DNA from: an uncultured Collinsella sp.
GTDB taxonomy: Bacteria; Actinomycetota; Coriobacteriia; Coriobacteriales; Coriobacteriaceae
Assembly (NCBI GenBank): GCA_900542125.1
Contig: UQMO01000062.1
Coordinates: 1 to 14,107 of the forward strand
Direction: 5' to 3'
Length of the DNA: 14,107 nucleotides
The first letter of the stretch is position 1. Each line of letters starts with the position of its first letter. Positions 7,417-14,057 of the stretch are shown here, one piece after another. The notes under the pieces were generated by a model, which searched no databases, was not told the DNA's origin, and worked only from the letters and a program-made list of their open reading frames with translations. The position numbers were made by a program, and so were the translations under genes.

Positions 7417-7878
7417 GTGGTGCGTTGGGTCGGAGCTGCTGCGGGTCCTAGATGGATTGCGGTCTTGCGCCCCGATGTTCAAACAGGTTTCTCTCTAGAC
7501 GGGAAGTTGCTCATGGACACCATATATGACGGAGACGACTGGGTCGATCATTATAGTTGGCGACTAGTCGGCTCGGATGACAATGGGGATGTGGTGTTTG
7601 ACGGACTATGTCCAAAGCATCTCCATCCTTTTGTCTCGTCGTTAATTGAGAGTTCCGCTCGTGTTGCCCCCTACAGCTCGGCGTCGCTTCATGATACGGA
7701 CGTTTTGAAGACCATAAAGGAATCAATTGACGAGGGCACGATGAGTAGCTTGCTGTTTTCTCGCCTTGTGGGGCTAGATGAGATTGGCTCGAAACGACTG
7801 CTTGCGGGCGAAAAGGTGGAACTCACTTATCGGTCGATGATTTCAATCCTGCGGATGGCCGATGTTCTTCGCAAATAA
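7417..7878 (+). CDS. Orphan protein of unknown function
   Basis: I do not recognise this gene. From GTG 7417 it would be 153 residues. No ribosome binding site precedes 7417, so that start would have to be leaderless. ATG 7513, with GGGAAG at 7501-7506, gives a 121-residue alternative. The product is soluble-looking and acidic, with no signal peptide or membrane helix. Residues ~111-151 (SLLFSRLVGL ... MISILRMADVL) faintly resemble an Xre-type helix-turn-helix, as in some antitoxins, but key turn residues are not convincing. Base composition and codons (AGT, AGA, ATA, TCA) are AT-richer than in the neighbours, which suggests horizontal acquisition. It stands alone, has its own terminator, converges on murB and is flanked by the murB-end repeat. 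It could be a recently acquired cassette or a decaying remnant. Confidence 0.5.
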   Translation: MVRWVGAAAGPRWIAVLRPDVQTGFSLDGKLLMDTIYDGDDWVDHYSWRLVGSDDNGDVVFDGLCPKHLHPFVSSLIESSARVAPYSSASLHDTDVLKTIKESIDEGTMSSLLFSRLVGLDEIGSKRLLAGEKVELTYRSMISILRMADVLRK

Positions 7879-7883
7879 ATGAA

Positions 7884-7917
7884 AACGGGACAAGCGAGCT
7901 ACGTCACTTGTCCCGTT
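7884..7917. terminator. Bidirectional terminator between the orphan gene and murB
   Basis: A perfect 11-bp inverted repeat (AACGGGACAAG 7884-7894 with CTTGTCCCGTT 7907-7917) encloses a 12-nt loop. On the minus strand it is followed by a T-rich tail (TTTTCATTTA), which suits murB. On the plus strand the tail TATTAATTAA is weaker but usable for the orphan gene. Its position between two convergent stop codons fits a shared terminator. Confidence 0.8.
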
Positions 7918-7946
7918 ATTAATTAAAGTGGACCGCGGCGAGCGGG

Positions 7947-8909
7947 CTATAAAAATTCGCCTACTCGGTGGACTTCGGGTTGTAGGTCTACTCCGAATTG
8001 GTCCTTGACGGTTGCCTGGATGTGGCGGATGAGTTCGTCGACGTCGGCGGCGGTGGCGTGGTCGGCGTTGATGATGAAGCCGCAGTGCTTCTCGCTCACT
8101 TGGGCGCCGCCGACGGCGTGGCCGCGCAGGCCGGCGTCCATGATGAGCTTGCCGGCAAAGTAGCCCTCGGGGCGCTTGAAAGTGGAGCCGGCGCTCGGCA
8201 TGTCGAGCGGCTGCTTGTCCTCGCGGCGTTGGCGGTAGTCGTCCATGTCGGCCTTGATCATCGCGGCGTTGCCCGGGGCGAGGTTAAAGGTGGCCGAAAG
8301 CACGATAAAGCCGTCGTCGGCGATGCGGCTCTTGCGATAGCCCAGGTTGAGTTCGTCGGCATCGAATTCGATGATGTTGCCGCTGCCGCGGGTGCCGTCG
8401 TCGAGCTGGCGAGCGGGTTTGTAGACGCGCACGGACTCTAGCACATCGGCCATGCAGGCACCGTAGGCACCGGCGTTCATGTAGCAGGCGCCGCCGACCG
8501 ATCCGGGGATGCCCGAGATGGGCTCCATGCCGGTGAGACCGGCCTCGGCTGCCGCCGCGGCGACATCGGAAAGCAAGGCACCGGCTGCCGCCGTGACATG
8601 CGTGCCGTCGACCGTAATGTCGGAGAGGCCCTTGCTCAGCGCCACGACAACGCCGCGGATACCCTTGTCGCCGACGAGCAGGTCGGAGCCGTTGCCCACG
8701 ATGGTGAGCGGCAGGTCGCAGCGATAACAGGTGTCGAGCGTGGCGACGAGGCCCTGCTCGGTATCGGGCGTGACAAAGACGTCGGCCGGGCCGCCGATCT
8801 TAAACGTGGTGTGCTCGCGCATGGGCTCGCTCATCAGCACGTTGTCCTCGCCGGCAACGCCAGCAAGCGCGCACAGCAGGTCCTCGTTAAAAAAGTCGTT
8901 CTCGTGCAT
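7947..8909 (-). CDS. murB: UDP-N-acetylenolpyruvoylglucosamine reductase
   Basis: MurB reduces UDP-GlcNAc-enolpyruvate to UDP-MurNAc with NADPH and FAD, the second committed step of peptidoglycan synthesis. The 320-residue chain has the FAD-binding segments FKIGGPAD (36-43) and VGNGSDLLVGDKG (71-83), then GIPGSVGGACYMNAGAYG (133-150). Next come YRKSR (191-195), the catalytic Ser242 in AGSTFKRP, and the C-terminal acid Glu312 in PEVHRVGEF. The YRKS form without a Y-loop insert fits the shorter type II enzymes. The start at 8909 is preferred: AAGGCGG lies eight bases upstream, while the longer frame would need TTG at 8954 inside a promoter-like region. It is divergent from the LacI-type regulator and convergent with the orphan gene. 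The very end of the gene is echoed at 7258-7292. Confidence 0.95.
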   Translation of the reverse strand: MHENDFFNEDLLCALAGVAGEDNVLMSEPMREHTTFKIGGPADVFVTPDTEQGLVATLDTCYRCDLPLTIVGNGSDLLVGDKGIRGVVVALSKGLSDITVDGTHVTAAAGALLSDVAAAAAEAGLTGMEPISGIPGSVGGACYMNAGAYGACMADVLESVRVYKPARQLDDGTRGSGNIIEFDADELNLGYRKSRIADDGFIVLSATFNLAPGNAAMIKADMDDYRQRREDKQPLDMPSAGSTFKRPEGYFAGKLIMDAGLRGHAVGGAQVSEKHCGFIINADHATAADVDELIRHIQATVKDQFGVDLQPEVHRVGEFL

Positions 8910-8952
8910 ACGAATATCCGCCTTTTGGTGGTTGTTGTCATCAATCGATTGC

Positions 8953-8958
8953 AATATA
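8953..8958 (-). promoter_or_regulatory. Candidate -10 element of murB
   Basis: The minus strand reads TATATT here, 44 bases before the chosen murB ATG. No clear -35 hexamer is seen at the proper distance, so this is a weak call based on position in the murB-lacI divergent gap. Confidence 0.3.
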
Positions 8959-9016
8959 CCCCACCCAGGCGGATTTGGTGCGCTGGCGGCGATAAAACAG
9001 CCGTCTACCGGATTGG

Positions 9017-9027
9017 TAAAGTGTTTA
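9017..9027 (+). promoter_or_regulatory. Possible imperfect operator upstream of the LacI-family gene
   Basis: TAAAGTGTTTA has palindromic TAAA/TTTA arms like the xfp operators but odd spacing and no central CG. It lies 25 bases upstream of the regulator's TATACT. It may serve autoregulation, but this is weak. Confidence 0.22.
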
Positions 9028-9051
9028 TCATCAAGGTAGAGGGACGGTCGC

Positions 9052-9057
9052 TATACT
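9052..9057 (+). promoter_or_regulatory. Candidate -10 element of the LacI-family regulator gene
   Basis: TATACT lies 36 bases before the regulator's ATG and is identical to the -10 proposed for xfp. No good -35 hexamer is visible 16-18 bp upstream. Confidence 0.38.
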
Positions 9058-9092
9058 TTCAAGAGATTGCGCGAATACTCGGAAGGAGCGAG

Positions 9093-10121
9093 ATGGGCAA
9101 CAAAGTTACTCTCAAGCAGATTGCCCAGGAGGTGGGGCTTTCCCCCTCGTCGGTCTCGCTTGTCCTTAACAATCGGCCTTGTCGCATCTCGGAAGAAAAC
9201 CGCAAGCTCATCAAGGAGGTTGCGGCGCGCAACCATTATGTTCCTAACCAGATCGCGCGCAGCCTGGTCATGCGCGAGTCGCGCACGCTTGGCCTTATCG
9301 TCCCTAACATCGAGAGCCGCTTTTTTGCCTCGCTCGCCGGCAGCTTGGAAAAGCGCTGCCGCGAGGACGGCTACGCGCTCTTTATTACCAGCTCGGGTGG
9401 AAGTGCCGAGGACGATCTTGAGCTGCTGCGCCAGTTGGTGACGCGCGGCGTCGACGGTGTCTTTCTGGTGGTGGGCGATGAGTTCTCCGACGACCGCGCC
9501 CTGCGCGAAGAAGTCAGCCATCTGCCCATCCCGGCGGTAATGGTCGACCGTGCCATTGAGGGGCTCGAGTGCGACAAGGTGATGTTCGACCACGAGATGG
9601 GTGGCTACATGGCCACCCGCTACCTGATCGAGCAGGGCCACCGTCGCATTGCCTGCTTGGTTAATGCGCGCCGTTCCAATACGGGTCGTAAGCGTCTTGC
9701 CGGCTACGAGCGTGCGCTGCGCGAGGTTGGCCTGCCTATTGACGCGCGTTTGGAGTTTGAGAGCGAGTACTACATTCCGAGCGCATACGAGGCCTCGGAG
9801 GCGGTGCTCGCAACTGACGCCACCGCCGTGTTCGCAAGCTCGGACAACATTGCCCTCGGTCTGCTCAAGCGCTTGCACGAGATGGGGAAGAGCATTCCGA
9901 GCGATATCTCGGTCGTAAGCTATGACAACTCGGCGGCCGACGTTCTCTTTGAGCCGGCGCTGACTGCGATTGAGCAGGATCCTGGTGTCCTCGCGGAGCA
10001 TGCTTTTGGCTGCATGTCCAAGCGTCTTGCCGGTAGAGGCGGTAGGCGTGCCGAAGAGGTCGTTCTGGAGCCGGCGCTTATCGTGAAGGGCAGCGTGCTC
10101 GAGCTTACTAAACACAACTAA
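9093..10121 (+). CDS. LacI-family transcriptional regulator, predicted repressor of xfp
   Basis: This is a 342-residue cytoplasmic DNA-binding regulator. Residues 6-26 form the LacI helix-turn-helix (TLKQIAQEVGLSPSSVSLVL). The YVPNQIARSL hinge helix at 49-58 includes Leu58, the residue type that inserts at a central CG step in known family members. Residues ~66-342 are the periplasmic-binding-protein-like effector domain, with GLIVPN, GVDGVFLV, GHRRIACL, and ASSDNIALGLL followed by DISVVSYDN. The effector cannot be read from sequence; a sugar or sugar phosphate is likely. Start: GGAAGGAG (9081-9088) precedes ATG 9093. Upstream frame extension to 8598 is only antisense to murB. Two AAAACGTTTT palindromes with a central CG lie between this gene and xfp, and a related site overlaps its own stop codon. 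Target assignment is inference from adjacency and site symmetry. Confidence 0.92.
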   Translation: MGNKVTLKQIAQEVGLSPSSVSLVLNNRPCRISEENRKLIKEVAARNHYVPNQIARSLVMRESRTLGLIVPNIESRFFASLAGSLEKRCREDGYALFITSSGGSAEDDLELLRQLVTRGVDGVFLVVGDEFSDDRALREEVSHLPIPAVMVDRAIEGLECDKVMFDHEMGGYMATRYLIEQGHRRIACLVNARRSNTGRKRLAGYERALREVGLPIDARLEFESEYYIPSAYEASEAVLATDATAVFASSDNIALGLLKRLHEMGKSIPSDISVVSYDNSAADVLFEPALTAIEQDPGVLAEHAFGCMSKRLAGRGGRRAEEVVLEPALIVKGSVLELTKHN

Positions 10122-10130
10122 ACACGTTTA
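10119..10130 (+). promoter_or_regulatory. Possible auxiliary operator overlapping the regulator stop codon
   Basis: TAAACACGTTTA is a palindrome with TAAAC/GTTTA arms and the same 12-bp size as TAAAACGTTTTA at the downstream operator. Its centre is 105 bp from the first xfp operator and 126 bp from the second. Both are whole numbers of 10.5-bp helical turns, as expected for a looping site. Similarity is partial, so it remains a candidate. Confidence 0.35.
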
Positions 10131-10156
10131 TCAATTTGCAGAGACTGAATGTGGAA

Positions 10157-10183
10157 CACCTGTGACAGGCAATGCCGCAGGTG
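10157..10183 (+). terminator. Weak hairpin after the regulator gene
   Basis: CACCTG (10157-10162) pairs with CAGGTG (10178-10183), with an inner GGC/GCC pairing. The downstream T content (GCTTTTGCC) is modest. It may terminate the regulator transcript inefficiently, or be part of the xfp leader architecture. A second small repeat, TTTGCC/GGCAAA, follows at 10194-10214. Confidence 0.3.
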
Positions 10184-10224
10184 AATGTCTGCTTTTGCCT
10201 TTCCAGATGGCAAATCAGGATGCT

Positions 10225-10234
10225 AAAACGTTTT
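10225..10234 (+). promoter_or_regulatory. LacI-family operator O1 of xfp
   Basis: AAAACGTTTT is a perfect palindrome with a central CG, the form typical of LacI-family operators. It lies just upstream of the expected -35 region of xfp. With O2 it forms a perfect 13-bp inverted repeat (10222-10234 and 10246-10258). Confidence 0.75.
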
Positions 10235-10245
10235 TTCAACATGAT

Positions 10246-10255
10246 AAAACGTTTT
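10246..10255 (+). promoter_or_regulatory. LacI-family operator O2 of xfp
   Basis: This second AAAACGTTTT is centred 21 bp (two helical turns) from O1 and extends to TAAAACGTTTTA. It sits between the expected -35 and the -10 at 10262, so a bound repressor would block RNA polymerase directly. Confidence 0.78.
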
Positions 10256-10261
10256 AGCAAA

Positions 10262-10267
10262 TATACT
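10262..10267 (+). promoter_or_regulatory. -10 element of the xfp promoter
   Basis: TATACT lies seven bases after O2. Transcription would begin near 10274, giving a leader of about 50 bases. The -35 is poor (around 10235-10244, TTCAAC or nearby), which would suit a promoter controlled by bound regulator. Confidence 0.55.
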
Positions 10268-10325
10268 AGTCCCAACGAATGGTTGCCGTATTGGAAGGCG
10301 ACCGCACAGCGAAGGGACATAAACA

Positions 10326-12854
10326 ATGGCTAAAACACTGGGGACGCCGTGGCAAAAGCTGGGCCACGAGGTACCGGCTTCCGAGCTCGAGGGCGTCGAC
10401 CTGTATTGGCGCGCATCGAACTATCTGTCCGTCGGTCAGATCTACCTTCGCTCCAACCCGCTGATGCGCAGCGACTTTGTCGACGAGAAAACCGGTAAGG
10501 TGCGCGACTTTGGTCGTCCGGACGTTAAGCACCGCCTGGTCGGTCACTGGGGCACCACGCCCGGCATCAACTTCCTGTTCGGCCACGTCAACCGCCTCAT
10601 CGCCGATCACAACCAGAACGCCATTTTCTTGATGGGACCGGGTCACGGTGGCCCCGCCGGCACCGCCCAGTCGCTGCTCGATGGCACCTACCGCGAGATT
10701 CGCCCCGACATCACCGATGACGAGGCCGGCCTGCAGAAGTTCTTCCGCCAGTTCTCCTATCCCGGTGGCATCCCGAGCCACTTTGCTCCCGAGACGCCCG
10801 GCTCCATCCACGAGGGCGGCGAGCTCGGTTACACGCTCAGTCACGCCTATGGCGCCGTCATGGACAACCCGAGCCTGCTGGCCGTGGCCGTGGTGGGCGA
10901 CGGTGAGTCCGAGACCGGCCCGCTCGCGACCTCTTGGCAGTCCAACAAACTCGTGAACCCGGCAACCGACGGTATCGTCCTGCCGATTCTGCACCTCAAC
11001 GGCTATAAGATCGCCAACCCCACGATTCTTGCCCGCGTGTCCGACGAGGAGCTCACCAAGTTCTTTGAGGGCATGGGCTATAAGCCGCACTTCTTTGTCG
11101 CCGGCTTTGACGACGAGAGCCACGCGAGCATCCACGAGCGCTTCGCCGCCCTGTTTGAGCAGGTCTTTGACGAGATCTGCGACATCAAGGCCACCGCGCA
11201 GGCCCAGGCCGCCGCTGGTGAGACCGTGGTCCGTCCCGCCTACCCGATGATCGTGTTCCGCACGCCCAAGGGCTGGACCTGCCCCAAGCAGATCGACGGC
11301 AAGAAGACCGAGGACTCCTGGCGCGCACATCAGGTGCCGCTGGCGAGCGCCAAGGACACCCACGAGCACTTCCGCGTGCTGCGCGAGTGGCTGCGCTCCT
11401 ACAAGCCCGAGGAGCTCTTTACGCCCGAGGGCCAGGTGCGCCCCGAGGTGACGGCCTTTATGCCGACCGGTGAGCTGCGCATCGGTGCCAACCCCAGCGC
11501 AAACGGCGGCAAGGTCCGCCGCGAGCTCGAGCTGCCCGATATCCACGCCCACGAGATCCCCGTTGCCGAGAAGGGTCACGGCTGGGGCTCCACCGAGGCC
11601 GCCCGCGTCTTTGGTGAGTACACTGCCGACGTCCTTGCCAAGAACATGGAGGATTTCCGCATCTTCGGCCCCGACGAGACCGCGTCCAACCGTCTGCAGG
11701 CTGCCTACAAGGTGACCAAGAAGCAGTGGGATGCCGGCTTCTACGAGGACGAGGCCAACGACGAGCTGCTGGCCGGTTCCGGTAAGGTTGTCGAGCAGCT
11801 GTCCGAGCACCAGTGCGAGGGTTTCCTCGAGGCCTACGTGCTCACCGGCCGCTCGGGTGTGTGGAGCTCCTACGAGAGCTTTGTCCACGTGGTCGATTCC
11901 ATGGTCAACCAGCACTGCAAGTGGCTCGAGGCCACCAAGCGCGAGATTCCGTGGCGTGCTCCCATCAGCGGCCTCAACATTTTGCTGTCGAGCCATGTCT
12001 GGCGCCAGGACCATAACGGCTTCTCGCACCAGGACCCCGGCTTTATCGACCTGCTGCTCAACAAAGCCAACGACACGCACATCGTGAACGCATACTATCC
12101 GGCCGACGCCAACATGGCGCTTGCCGTTGCCGAGCGCGTCTACCAGTCCACCGACTGCGTCAACGCCATCTTCTGTGGCAAGCAGCCCGCCCCCACCTTC
12201 CAGACGGTCGACGAGGCCAAGTCCGAGCTCGCCGAGGGCATCGCGACCTGGGAGTGGGCGTCGACTGCCGACTCGCTCGCCGAGGCCGACGTCGTGGTCG
12301 CCACCTGTGGTGACGTGCCGACGCTCGAGGCCCTGGCTGCAACCGATATGCTGCGCAAGCTGGGCATTAAGGTGTGGTTTGTCAACGTGGTCGATCTGCT
12401 CAAGATTCAGAACGTCTGCGAGAACGATCAGGCCATCAGCGATGAGCGCTGGGCTGAGCTGTTCGGCTGCGGTGAGAAGCCCGTCCTCTTCGCCTTCCAC
12501 GCCTATGCCGGTACGATTCGCCGCCTGATTTGGAACCGCCCCGGCCACGATGCCTTCCGCGTCCACGGCTACGAGGAGAAGGGCTCCACGACCACGCCGT
12601 TCGACATGCTGCGCCTGAATAACATGGACCGCTGGGCCCTGGCCGCCGACGTGTTGCGCATGGTCGACGCCGATAAGTTTGCCGAGCAGATTGATGAGTG
12701 GGAGGCCTTCCGCACCGAGGCCTTTGAGTTCGCGTGCGACGAGGGCTTTGATCACCCGGCCTTTACCGACTGGGTCTGGCCCGACGCCGCAGCCGCGACT
12801 GCTGCCGACGGCGCGCTCTCCGCAACGCAGATGACCGCAGGCGACAATGAGTAG
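10326..12854 (+). CDS. xfp: Xylulose-5-phosphate / fructose-6-phosphate phosphoketolase
   Basis: This 842-residue thiamine-diphosphate enzyme splits xylulose 5-phosphate (and usually fructose 6-phosphate) with inorganic phosphate. It yields acetyl phosphate plus glyceraldehyde 3-phosphate or erythrose 4-phosphate. Visible family features, in order, are LVGHWGTTPG (71-80), GPGHGGPAGTA (104-114), the signature EGGELGYTLSHAYGA (163-177), and the ThDP/Mg motif GDGESETGPLATSW (191-204) with Asn225 in HLNGYKIANP. The C-terminal third is transketolase-like (YAGTIRRLIWNRPGH). It is slightly longer than common relatives because of an alanine-rich tail. The start is supported by GAAGGGA (10311-10317). 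Codons are strongly C- and G-ending, more so than in the neighbours, suggesting high expression. It stands alone behind two LacI-type operators and is followed by a giant inverted repeat. Specificity for F6P as against Xu5P cannot be read here. Confidence 0.96.
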   Translation: MAKTLGTPWQKLGHEVPASELEGVDLYWRASNYLSVGQIYLRSNPLMRSDFVDEKTGKVRDFGRPDVKHRLVGHWGTTPGINFLFGHVNRLIADHNQNAIFLMGPGHGGPAGTAQSLLDGTYREIRPDITDDEAGLQKFFRQFSYPGGIPSHFAPETPGSIHEGGELGYTLSHAYGAVMDNPSLLAVAVVGDGESETGPLATSWQSNKLVNPATDGIVLPILHLNGYKIANPTILARVSDEELTKFFEGMGYKPHFFVAGFDDESHASIHERFAALFEQVFDEICDIKATAQAQAAAGETVVRPAYPMIVFRTPKGWTCPKQIDGKKTEDSWRAHQVPLASAKDTHEHFRVLREWLRSYKPEELFTPEGQVRPEVTAFMPTGELRIGANPSANGGKVRRELELPDIHAHEIPVAEKGHGWGSTEAARVFGEYTADVLAKNMEDFRIFGPDETASNRLQAAYKVTKKQWDAGFYEDEANDELLAGSGKVVEQLSEHQCEGFLEAYVLTGRSGVWSSYESFVHVVDSMVNQHCKWLEATKREIPWRAPISGLNILLSSHVWRQDHNGFSHQDPGFIDLLLNKANDTHIVNAYYPADANMALAVAERVYQSTDCVNAIFCGKQPAPTFQTVDEAKSELAEGIATWEWASTADSLAEADVVVATCGDVPTLEALAATDMLRKLGIKVWFVNVVDLLKIQNVCENDQAISDERWAELFGCGEKPVLFAFHAYAGTIRRLIWNRPGHDAFRVHGYEEKGSTTTPFDMLRLNNMDRWALAADVLRMVDADKFAEQIDEWEAFRTEAFEFACDEGFDHPAFTDWVWPDAAAATAADGALSATQMTAGDNE

Positions 12855-12867
12855 GTAGGCATCCGGG

Positions 12868-12976
12868 ACGGTCTCGCGCTGGGGCCGCCTCCGGGCTGGT
12901 GCCCTTCCTCGGGGAAGTGGGCTTCGCGAACTTCCCCGAGGAAGGGCACCAGCCCGGAGGCGGCCCTCTCGACCGT
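12868..12976. repeat. Giant inverted repeat 1 (37-bp perfect stem, 11-nt loop)
   Basis: Bases 12882-12918 are the exact reverse complement of 12930-12966, with no mismatch over 37 bp. The 11-nt loop GGGCTTCGCGA occupies 12919-12929. ACGGTC (12868-12873) and GACCGT (12971-12976) can add a further 6 bp after an internal bulge. It begins 27 bases after the xfp stop. There is no adjacent T-tract; a run of six T residues comes only at 12997-13002. It is far longer than a normal terminator. It shares loop, stem ends (GGGCCG, GAAGT) and an internal GGTGCC with repeat 2, but in opposite orientation. Confidence 0.97.
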
Positions 12977-13077
12977 TTCGATATGCGGGGCTGATATTTT
13001 TTAATGTGATGGGGCTGTTGATGGTGCGGCCTTGGAAGCTGTATATCTTACTTTGGTCAGCCTACGATACATTGCCG
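12967..13077. other. 111-bp spacer between the two giant inverted repeats
   Basis: No gene is visible. It is less G+C-rich than the hairpins, has a T6 run at 12997-13002, and contains a possible promoter (13018-13047) pointing at the transporter gene. I see no target-site duplication or transposon ends. Confidence 0.5.
13018..13047 (+). promoter_or_regulatory. Candidate promoter of the AEC transporter gene
   Basis: TTGATG (13018-13023) and TATATC (13042-13047) are 18 bp apart. Transcription from here would place giant repeat 2 in the 5' leader of the transporter mRNA. Confidence 0.35.
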
Positions 13078-13150
13078 GGGCCGGGGTGCCTGCTTTGTTT
13101 TGAGAAGTTCGCGAAGCCCACTTCTCAAAACAAAGCAGGCACCCCGGCCC
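13078..13150. repeat. Giant inverted repeat 2 (31-bp perfect stem, 11-nt loop)
   Basis: Bases 13078-13108 are the exact reverse complement of 13120-13150, with no mismatch. The loop TCGCGAAGCCC (13109-13119) is the exact reverse complement of the repeat 1 loop. Read on the minus strand, the element has the same order as repeat 1: GGGCCG, a variable stem with GGTGCC, GAAGT, then loop GGGCTTCGCGA. The middle of the stem differs in sequence and is six bases shorter, yet is perfectly paired. It ends 26 bases before the transporter ATG. Confidence 0.97.
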
Positions 13151-13176
13151 TCGTGAGATGGATAAGAGGGGGATGG

Positions 13177-14057
13177 ATGAGCTTTACGAGCGTTGCGTTG
13201 CAGATGGTGACGGTTTCTCTGCCGATCCTGTTGGGGTGGTGTATCTCCAAGCTGGGGTTCATGAAAGCGGAGTTCGAGCGCGAGCTGTCACATCTACTGT
13301 TGCAGGTGGCGCTGCCGTGCTTGGTGCTTTCGTCGGCGCTGGGCGATGATGTGAAGCTTCCGAGCATTGCCGATACGTTTTCGCTCATGGGTCTGTCCTT
13401 TGCGATGTATATGGTTGCGATTGTTATCGCGTTTGCTATCACCGCTGCTCTTCGCGTTCCCAAAGGGACGGAATGCTCGTATCGCTTTGTCGTACTTTTC
13501 GGCAATGCCGGATTTATCGGTTTTCCGGTTATATCGGCGGTGTTGGGAAAACAGGCGCTGCTGTATGCATCGATTGCGCTTATCCCCCTAAACTTGCTTA
13601 TGTTTACCGTCGGCATCATGTTATTTAGCGGAACGGATGGTGGCCTCAAAAAGCAGATGCGCAATATTGTCGCCTGCTGCAAGAGCCCCGGTCTCATTGC
13701 AAGTGTTGTTGTGCTTGGGATCGTGCTAACCGGATGGACCGATTGGGGCGTGTTGGGCGACTCGATTTCCATCGTTGGTACCATGACCACTCCGGCGGCA
13801 TTGTTGCTCATGGGGTCGTCTATCGCCAAGTATCGTCCGTTCGAGGTGCTCACCAACTGGCGCGCCTATGTCGCCGTGGCATTTCGCCTGGTTGTTGTGC
13901 CGGTGGCATGTCTTGTTGTCGCGCGCTTGTGGCCAGGCATGACGCCTATGTTTATCACGACGCTTGTGCTCGAGATGGCAATGCCGGTGGGCAGCAACGG
14001 TACGCTGTACTGCCTACAATACGGTAAGGATGCACGCCCCATGATGCAGTGCACGTT
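13177..14057 (+). CDS. AEC-family (auxin efflux carrier-type) permease, 3'-truncated by the contig end
   Basis: 293 complete codons of an integral membrane transporter are present. About nine hydrophobic helices are visible (roughly 6-24, 40-58, 68-90, 103-125, 128-150, 172-190, 199-215, 230-250, 258-280). Family-type motifs are GNAGFIGFPV at 109-118 in the middle and TTPAALLLMGSSIAK at 204-218. AEC proteins have about ten helices, so only the last ~20-25 residues are missing. Members export or import small carboxylates, amino acids or related anions; the substrate here cannot be told. ATG 13177 is preceded by AGAGGGGG (13165-13172). An in-frame GTG at 13153 is less likely. The frame stays open into the adapter at 14058, where the translation becomes the artefact peptide CLLYTSPSPRD. 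There is no sign that the truncation is biological. Confidence 0.88.

Noticed and set aside
8598..9092. Upstream extension of the LacI-family gene to 8598
   Set aside because: This part is antisense to murB, and the true helix-turn-helix start at 9093 has a strong ribosome binding site.
10266..12755. An 829-codon open frame antisense to xfp
   Set aside because: It is a by-product of the strong C/G-ending codon bias of xfp, which removes stops from one antisense frame. The translation is low-complexity (rich in L, V, G, A, H, D), has no ribosome binding site and matches no family.
12868..13150. The two inverted repeats as the ends of an insertion sequence, a MITE or a CRISPR array
   Set aside because: Each repeat is a self-contained palindrome, the 111-bp interior has no gene, I see no target-site duplication, and there are no evenly spaced direct repeats.
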